From Rutpela maculata (lineage: Eukaryota; Arthropoda; Insecta; Coleoptera; Cerambycidae), in NCBI GenBank assembly GCA_936432065.2, contig OW386287.2:190835729-190899728 (forward strand): a stretch of DNA of 64,000 nucleotides. Direction: 5' to 3'. Both the position numbers and the translations under genes were made by a program. Positions 56,988 through 64,000 of this stretch are shown here, piece by piece. The notes beneath the pieces were generated by a model. The model was not told the origin of the DNA. It searched no databases and saw only the letters and a list, made by a program, of their open reading frames with translations. Within the stretch, counting starts at the first letter, position 1; each line of letters opens with the position of its first letter.

Positions 56988-57929
56988 GCTGCGCCCATGG
57001 GTACCACCAATAAATGTTTTTTTGCGTACAACATATTTCATTCCATATTACCCATTTCGTATTTAATTATGCTTATTATCGCAATCATGTTATCATGTAA
57101 GACAAAAGTGGTTGTGGCAGGGAAACGTGGGGGTGGGGATGGTTACACAAACCTATTTCCAAGACTAATAATAACAACTCTTTTGATTATGTAAATTCAA
57201 AATTATAAATTGCAAAATAAAATACTAAACTTTGCGATTAGTGTCTTGAAAGTACACATTGTCCTAAAATAATATTTTTTGTACAATGTTCCCGTTGTTG
57301 CCCCACTTTGAAATTGTATGCAATGGTAGATATTACCACCAGGGACAAATACATTTTTTTAAATAATTTTCAAAAATATACTTTTTGAGAAAAATTACTT
57401 TTATATTTGTGACCTTGACCTCGACCTTTAAATTTCAGGTTACAACATTTTTTAACTTCAAATAGAAAAATATTGCTTAAACACCATAAATTGACGTTTG
57501 TCCCACCCTTATATCTCTTACCGTTTTGGAGATATTGTGATTTAAAAATCCCTATTTTCCAAAATTACTGACTTTCTTTCAATTTTCAAAGACTTATTAC
57601 TCAAGAACCAATAATCAAAAAAAATAAAAAAATTGAAATTTTCATGTTGTTGACAGGTACAACATTTTCACCAAAAATTATCAAAATTGGAGAAGTCAAG
57701 TTTCAAAATTTTATTTTTATTGGTTGATTTGGCATGGAATGACCCGAAAGGAAGTCACGTCTCGGTTTAGCTGTTAGCTAATTGAATATATTATATTCAA
57801 AATTATACTCTCAAAGCTGTGTTCATTATTAATTATTTACGTGGTGACAGGTAAAAATCCTCCGAAGGTCCGGGGGGGGTGGGGCGATGGCCCCTAGCGC
57901 CCCTCTCTGGATCCGCCACTGAATCACCT

Positions 57930-58679
57930 CATCACAAAATATTGTATAATAGGAGCTTTTGGTAGTTTGTGAGGTTAAGTTACTGTTAACAGAAATACCT
58001 GCACAAGCTATTCCATATATGGAAATCAAATTTGATTACTTCCAGACCATCCAATGTAAAACACACAGAAAAATTCGTATGCGAAATAATCTGACCATTC
58101 AAGAAGGAGCACAGATTAAAACTGTAGGAAAGCTGGCTAGTTCCGAATACGAATAAACTCGAGAATATCAACTCTGGTTTTTATGTATTTTTTAATGTGT
58201 GTCTGTTTCTTTTTTTATGGAAAGATTAATGATTCAGGTAGAACTAGATGGTAAGTGGGAAAATAGATGCCAATCAAAACACTGAACTGGTGTAAACACG
58301 GAACAGATGGGAAGAAACTTTGAAAAAGACGTATTCCCAACAAATAAACGCAACAAGTGGAGTAATCCCATGAGATGTGGCATGCAACAAAAAGAAGACA
58401 ACTAAAACACCTGCCAAGATGTTATAAATAAGAAGACTCTTTCAAAATTATCATTTCAAATAAGGACACATCTATACTTATTTTCTGGATGTTTCGCTAA
58501 GCAATACATGTCTATCTTCTAAAACTAGCAAATTTGTAGATATTCTGCAACTCTTCGTAATTTTGGTAGATACTTCATGCTGACGACTTCTTTTATCATT
58601 TAAGATACTTAATTCAGTGTATATTTACCATAATTTTTGCAATGCTCAGTTTTGTATCTACCGCTTATTGTCGCTTACT
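57930..58679. other. Nothing recognised
   Basis: No coding similarity; the short open frames near 57960-58155 lack domain motifs. Confidence 0.35.
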
Positions 58680-58895
58680 AAGCACATATTAGTATATTAT
58701 CGAGTATATTATGCAACGACCACAATAATAGCTATTAAGACATGAGCATGAGAATTATTACATGAGCCATAGGCAAATGTCATAATGAATGTGAGTGTCT
58801 TAATAGCCATTAAATGTGAGTTGCATACGCTATTTTTTCTACGACCAGTCATAATAAAATAGAGAATTAACACTTTATTTCTCAAATTTATTTAT
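58680..58895 (+). repeat. Partial unit of a satellite-like repeat of about 350 bp
   Basis: Shares tatattatgcaacga, atagctattaagacatgagc, ttttttctac.accagtcata and gaattaacact with 61790-61920. The LINE at 58900-60735 starts just after it and interrupts the array. Confidence 0.6.
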
Positions 58896-58899
58896 TATA

Positions 58900-60735
58900 G
58901 ATTACAATTTAGGAAATATTATGAAAACTAAACTTAGGAAATATTATGGACTATGTTGTATCAAGCAGGAAACAAGGAAGAAACTACGAACTATCGTCCA
59001 ATATCCCTTTTATCAAGTCGCTCAAAAATTTTTGAGAGACTTGATAATGAACTTTTTAAGCGAAAAAAAATTTTACATCCACATCAGTTCGGTTTTCAAC
59101 AAAAACAATGCACAGAAGATGCCATGATGTTATTAACAAAAACTGTTTACTCTGATATAGACATGTCCCTCCCTACATCTGGTGTTTTTCTAGATCTTCG
59201 TAAAGCATTTGACACAGTGCATCACGATCTGTTACTGCGGAAGTTAGAAATATTGGGATTTCGTGGTACTGTATATAAGCTTATGGAAAATTACTTAAAA
59301 AATAGGCTACAAAGAGTAACTGTTAATAAATCAATGAGCGAACTGCGGTCTGTGGAATTTGGAGTCCCACAAGGTACGGTTATGGGCCCAATCCTTTTTC
59401 TAATTTACATCAATGATTTACTCAGTTACGATACAACAAATACATGTATATCTTATGTCGATGACACTGTTATCATTATAAATGGAAGTACATGGGAGAA
59501 ATTAAAGTCCAAAATGATAAACACCCTAAAAAAAAATAAAATTTTGGATAGACGTCAATTTACTAACTCTAAACTGGGAAAAAACTAAGTGTCTTCCATT
59601 TTGTGTGGACCCTCGTACTAAACCATCATTTAATATTATAACACTATACAATGAAGAATGCGATAAAAGTAATATAACATGTGACTTGTGAAAATAAAAT
59701 ACATATAACAGAAGAGGTAAAGTATCTAGGCATAATCTTAGATACCCACATGCGTTTTGATAAACATGTACAATACATCGCTCCTAAGCTACGGAAGGCA
59801 ATATTTATATTAAGAAAACTGAAAGAGTTCATGAGCAAAGAAAACTTAAAAATGGTATATTATGCGTTGTTTCATTCAGTGTTGCAGTATGGAAGTATAG
59901 CATGGGGCACAAGTTATGAGACTACAATAAACTCGCTAGAAATCCTACAAAAAAAAGCATTAAATATTCTACTAAACAAGAATAGCACATATCCAACAGA
60001 TCTCTTATATAATGAAATAGACATCCTTAACCTAAGAAAGACCTACATGCACAAAGTGCTGCAAAAAATATTTAATAACAAAAATTTAATAACATTTATA
60101 AATAGTTTATATTACAATACAAGACAGCCTATAAAAATGATAGCAGAAATACCAAAAAAATCTAAAAGAATATCTCAAAAAGGCATAAAATACATGGCAC
60201 CTAAAATATTCAATGAACTGCTTTTAAGCACAAAAGCTTGTCAAACTTTCTATAAATATACAAAAAGTGTAAAAATTGGCTAAGATCCATTAATGAAACC
60301 CAAGTAAAAATTTATTTGTATAAAGACTTTAGCAACATGTCTGATTCAAAATGTATACTATGTAAAATATAATATGTAAAAATATACTATGTAAAATTTT
60401 CACAATAAACTCTTAATTCCTCATTTATGTAATACTAACTTAAAATGCTATTTTTTTTTTGTGTTGTAGTACAGCATAGCCTGTCAGTAGGTATTATTAT
60501 GGTATAATGTAATGCACTCATCGATAAACGTGAGAAACTGAAATGGGTCACGCGCTGGTAGCTTGCTACCTTAGTGACTGTACCACTTTCTTTATTTAGG
60601 CATAACATTTTTTGTAAATATAATAAGTAAATTTTTAATTCCATACTCCTGTACTTTATTGAAAATGTGCAATTTTTGTAAATCTAAACTTAAACCTAAA
60701 TAAAGTTTCATTCATTCATTCATTCATTCATTATT
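58900..60735 (+). mobile_element. 5'-truncated Jockey/CR1-type LINE with (TTCA)n tail
   Basis: The best-preserved LINE of the window. Frame 58953-59588: NYRPISLLSSRSKIFERL, HQFGFQQKQCTEDAMMLL, GVFLDLRKAFDTVHHDLL (first catalytic Asp), VEFGVPQGTVMGPILFLIYI and CISYVDDTVI (YVDD at 59454-59465 instead of the usual YADD). After a frameshift near 59585, frame 59681-60283: VKYLGIILDTHMRFDKHVQY, YGSIAWGTSYETTINSLEIL, LQKKALNILLN and FYKYTKSVKI. AATAAA at 60699-60704 is followed by TTCATTCA repeats (60707-60731). ORF1, the endonuclease and the early RT are missing. Probably a fairly recent insertion. Confidence 0.9.
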
Positions 60736-60816
60736 TCAAGTTCATTTTCACTATCACACATGTTCACTGATTTTTTTTGCAAGAAGCACAAACTTGAAAA
60801 TTTACTAGGTAAACTG

Positions 60817-61579
60817 CAGGGTGTATTAAATAGATGGTCCGACGTATGGCACTTTCCTATTGTAATAATGGCTTCATAAGTGCATGGTTTCTATTTACTT
60901 TAGTAGATGGCGCGATCAATAAGGTCCTACAATTACCTGGCCATGTGCATCGTGTAACTAACATAACCTCAAATTTTAAGGTTTTTTCGTTTATACTCAT
61001 TTTTAATGTTTGTATAGGCATTTTTAGCTTGGAGCCATACTGGCTCCAAGCAAATATTTAATAATTCACGCAAATAATTTTTCAATATTGTTGATTAATA
61101 AAAATAGACTGCTAATTATAGGTTAGATTCCTAACCAGCAAAAAGTGTCATATTTTATTGTAACAAACTACTTAAAACTTATTACACATTACGTTGAACT
61201 TGATTTTGGTTGAAAGTACAGGAACCAGGCAGAAATTTTAATAATAGCTACGTAATACTTGTAAATCTTAAGAAATATATATTTTTGAGGTTAGCTGTGG
61301 TGACATGTGCAATGCTGCATGTAGTGTTGCATATATTCTTTCAATGTTTTAATTTAGCTACTTAATGTCAGATGTCACTGGGCTCTTGTTTCACTAAACA
61401 AAAACAGGGAATGTATGCAACACTGTATGCACGAGTGCACAGAACCTGTAAAATTATCTATCTATGCGTAAGTAATGAAAGAACTTATTGGTCCTGCCAT
61501 CTATTACATTATGTACAAGGTGAGCACTTATGAAGCCACTGTGACGGTTGTCGTCACATCACCTATTTAATACACCGTG
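60817..61579. mobile_element. Family C hAT-like MITE, copy 2 (0.76 kb)
   Basis: CAGGGTGTATTAAATAG...CTATTTAATACACCGTG, flanked by GTAAACTG (60809-60816) and GTAAACAG (61580-61587), 7 of 8 identical. Opposite in orientation to copy 1. It contains a 75-codon open frame (60834-61061, plus) that parallels the one in copy 1 (shared VLQLPGHVHR, ILIFNVCIGIFSL). It disrupts one satellite-like unit. Confidence 0.85.
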
Positions 61580-62160
61580 GTAAACAGTAAGTATGACTTG
61601 TCAAAATTGATAAATTTTAGATGTCACGTGTTCAAGGCAATAGTTGATATTGACAGAATATTGCTGTGTGTCGCGTTTCTACTGGTTATAAACTGGTAGC
61701 TTAATGGAAAATTTATATCTTAATGAATCTCATTAAAGTACTGGTACTTAGGGAATGTCTAATAAACGAATTAAAGTACGGGAGTAGAAAATAGTATATT
61801 ATGCAACGATCATTTAATGATAGCTATTAAGACACGAGCATGAAAATTATGACACGAGCCGTAGGCTATTTTTTCTACAACCAGTCATAATGAAATAGAA
61901 AATTAACACTCTAATTCTGAAATTGCTAGGTAAACATGACATGACAAATGACTTGTCAAAACTGTTAATTTTGGGTGTCAGATGTTCAAGGCAATAGTTG
62001 TTATTGACAGAATATTGCTGTTTGTCCCGTTTCTATTGGTTATAAACTTGTATTTTAATGGAAAATCTGTATCTTAATGAATCTCATTAAAGTACAGGTA
62101 GAGAATGATTAATACCTAAACGAATTAAAGCATGGGAGTAGAAAAAATAGATTAAAGGTT
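61580..62160 (+). repeat. Two tandem units of about 350 bp
   Basis: The unit beginning near 61580 (gtaaacagtaagtatgac) recurs at about 61931 (gtaaacatgacatgac). Shared blocks include ttcaaggcaatagttg, attgacagaatattgctg, tcttaatgaatctcattaaa and gggagtagaaaa. The second copy is partial and ends near 62155. Confidence 0.75.
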
Positions 62161-62640
62161 TTTTAGAATGTCTGCTCATTTTTCACTTGTTTACTAAACT
62201 CTTTATATAATTCAAATTACTATATAATGCCGAGTGTATTGCATATTAAAAGTAACTCAAGTATATAAAAAAATTACAATTTTACATTAATAAAATTGTA
62301 TATTTATGTTTAATAAAATTCAAGTAATCATCATAATTAACTACATACGTTTTTGCTTAGTATTACCATGACATATATCTCATACAAAAGGGCTTATTTG
62401 TCTGTTGGAGAAGGAAACTAAAACAAAAATTAATTTTGGGCATTTCAGGTGAAAAAAGACAAAGAAATGGTCAATCACATTATCATCATATCTATTTGTT
62501 CATTTCGAGGTTCATTTATATAAAGTAGAACAGGTTAGAAAAACAAAATATGTAAAACCTGATCTATTAATTAAAATGCCTCTCCCTTTGTGATTAGAAT
62601 GACACACATGCACATTACAACTACTTGCTCTACCTATATA
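62161..62640. other. Nothing recognised
   Basis: A+T-rich; no coding similarity or repeat boundary seen. Confidence 0.4.
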
Positions 62641-63187
62641 AAAAACCGCTGCCCAAGGAATCCCTACTTCCACATCCAGATTTTCTATCCAAGTCACTCA
62701 CAACGAAAAAATTTTTATGTGGAAATAATTGTTTATGGAACTTTAATAATATAATATTTGAAATCCTCAAAAACCCATAAAACGATACCCCACATCGGTA
62801 GTGGGGTGGGGGTGGTGACAGGGGGTGGTAGTGGGGGTGGATGAAGTAAATAATATTTTGAGGTTTCTGGTTCTTGTACACTCACTAAATCACATTTTTT
62901 TTCATCCCCTTTAATAATGGAGTGGGGGTGGTAATGGGAGTGGCTAATGCCAAAATTTTTTTTGAGACCTTAGCTTCTTTTGTATATACTAAATACCAAT
63001 TTTATGGGCTCTTACCTGCTTGATTTACCTATTTACCCCCCACCCTTCGACGGAAGAAGATGAAAATATAATCTAGTTCTAGATCTCGTTAAAGTACATG
63101 TGTACCAAATTTCAAGTCAATATCTCAAACGGTTCCAGAGTAAACGTGTGCACAAAAAAAGTTACAGACAGACAGACCGACAGACAA
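62641..63187 (+). mobile_element. HINE/DINE-1-like element, copy 6, truncated
   Basis: Begins aaaaaccgctgcccaagg, with the subterminal ACTTCCACATCCAG, and runs to the GACA-type microsatellite near 63165-63186, where it stops. The hairpin end is missing. Confidence 0.75.
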
Positions 63188-63814
63188 TTACCACAGCAAA
63201 TGCGCCCGACTTAGCCTGAGTTCACACTAGAAGGGGTCAAGCACAACATGGACGTCGTGTGTTCAGTAGAAATGTAGGTAATTGGTTAATCTTCTTTATC
63301 TATTGCGTAATGTTACTGAGTAAATCTATATCAAAGAGATTTTTTTTAGTTCCTTTTTATTTTGTCAATGTTCATTTTTATAAGTACCCAGTACTTAAGT
63401 ATATGTTTACTTTTTCAACTAAGGCCTCTTACTTTTCTCTATAGATAGTGATATTTAATCTGCAGAATAAGGTTATCCTGGAGATAAGCAAAAAAATCGG
63501 TATTTTCACCTGAAAATAGTGATATCCACCAGATAAATATGCCTTATCCCTAGGATAACTTATCTGACATCTAGACGTTCAGATAACGGTTTTATCCGAC
63601 GGATAAAATTAGCCACCCACACGCGGTTCCGCTGTAAATGACAATTGCTTTTTACCTTTTTAAAAATTTGGTTTGTTTTGCATTGTATTTTAATTTATAA
63701 TTAAATACAAATACCTAATCAAATTTAATTAAAAAAAAAACATTTGTAAAATGATATCATTGACAACTTATATAGTAATACATATATTTTAAATACTTTG
63801 TCCTAAGAAAATAA
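63188..63814. other. Short inverted GGATAA motifs, otherwise nothing recognised
   Basis: Between 63460 and 63610 ggttatcctggagataag, ccttatccctaggataact and gttttatccgacggataaa form repeated small inverted motifs, perhaps a MITE scrap. No gene seen. Confidence 0.3.
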
Positions 63815-64000
63815 GACTATTTTTGTAGGTTGGAAATCTAACCTACAATTGGCAGTCTATTTTATTAATAATCAATATTGAAAAATTATCTGAATGGATT
63901 TTTAAATGTTCGCCTCAAGTCAATATATGGCTACAAGCTAAAAATGCGATACAAATATTAAAAATTGAAATAAACTTTAAAAACCTAAAATTTCAGGTTA
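63815..64000. mobile_element. Family C hAT-like MITE, partial copy 3 (runs off window)
   Basis: Matches copy 1 from about 44795 onward in the same orientation: ttttgtaggttggaaatcta, cagtctatttt, ttgaaaaattat and caagctaaaaatgc. Its 5' start is missing here and its end is outside the window. Confidence 0.7.

Larger units (their letters stand above)
55677..57745 (+). mobile_element. 2.07-kb TIR element with GGGTCATTCCAT ends
   Basis: The left end GGGTCATTCCATATCAAATC and inverted right end (GGGTCATTCCATGCCAAATC) agree at 24 of 26 positions. GAAA flanks both ends (55673-55676 and 57746-57749), a possible 4-bp duplication. It carries a plus-strand gene remnant (56330-56819) and a small hAT-like insertion at 56834. 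It lies inside the hAT element, so it arrived later. Confidence 0.8.
55104..57921. mobile_element. hAT-type element with perfect 8-bp duplication, host of a second element
   Basis: CAGTGGCGGATCCAGAG...CTCTGGATCCGCCACTG, flanked by AATCACCT on both sides (55096-55103 and 57922-57929). Without the nested element (55677-57745) it is about 750 bp and non-autonomous. The left part is A+T-rich with no recognisable gene. Confidence 0.93.

Overview
The window is A+T-rich, intron-bearing, transposon-saturated DNA that looks like the nuclear genome of an insect, probably one with a large genome. The evidence is GT..AG spliced exons tens of kilobases apart, CR1/Jockey/I-type LINE remnants, many hAT-like MITEs with 8-bp target duplications, an N-terminal-HTH plus DDE transposase family common in arthropods, and multicopy insect protein families. 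I cannot name the species. There are no bacterial operons, rRNA genes, intact tRNA genes or CRISPR arrays.

Only one host gene is supported. It lies on the minus strand and spans at least 2402-41773, with three internal exons (41773-41266, 28621-27749, 2709-2402) joined by introns of about 12.6 and 25.0 kb. Donor, acceptor and phase agree at both internal junctions. The exons encode about 562 residues with four copies of a Cys4 module (CxxC, about 50-60 residues, CxxC, usually followed by QW and P..ER). Its first and last exons lie outside the window or were not recognised. CtBP-motif-like DLS/DLT sequences and a SUMO-like site suggest a nuclear, perhaps corepressor-linked, protein. This is inference, and I do not recognise the gene.

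The rest is mobile DNA in layers. 0.4-3.7 kb: LINE fragments flanking the 3'-most exon. 4.3-6.9 kb and 7.7-8.9 kb: two foldback elements. 9-15 kb: inverted-repeat elements, a charged tandem repeat and a hAT MITE with a perfect 8-bp duplication. 15.2-20.5 kb: a 5.3-kb TIR element holding a foldback, a Helentron-like insertion and a decayed multicopy insect gene. 21-27 kb: more foldbacks and a long-TIR MITE. 30.6-36.3 kb: a transposon with about 1-kb inverted ends whose transposase gene is split by a second foldback. 37-38 kb: the tail of an RNase-H-type LINE. 42-46 kb: a LINE and several hAT MITEs. 47.8-52.3 kb: a LINE split by a 3.5-kb TIR element that carries a CXC-domain gene and is itself hit by two or three further elements. 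52.7-58 kb: two TA-duplicating MITEs and a hAT element containing another TIR element with a gene remnant. 58.7-62.2 kb: satellite-like repeats broken by a LINE and a hAT MITE.

A non-autonomous family of about 0.65 kb (six copies, with subterminal inverted repeats, a GTCT microsatellite, a terminal hairpin and insertion into T runs) fits Helentron-associated elements of the DINE-1/HINE type. The nesting gives several relative insertion orders that can be read directly from the sequence.
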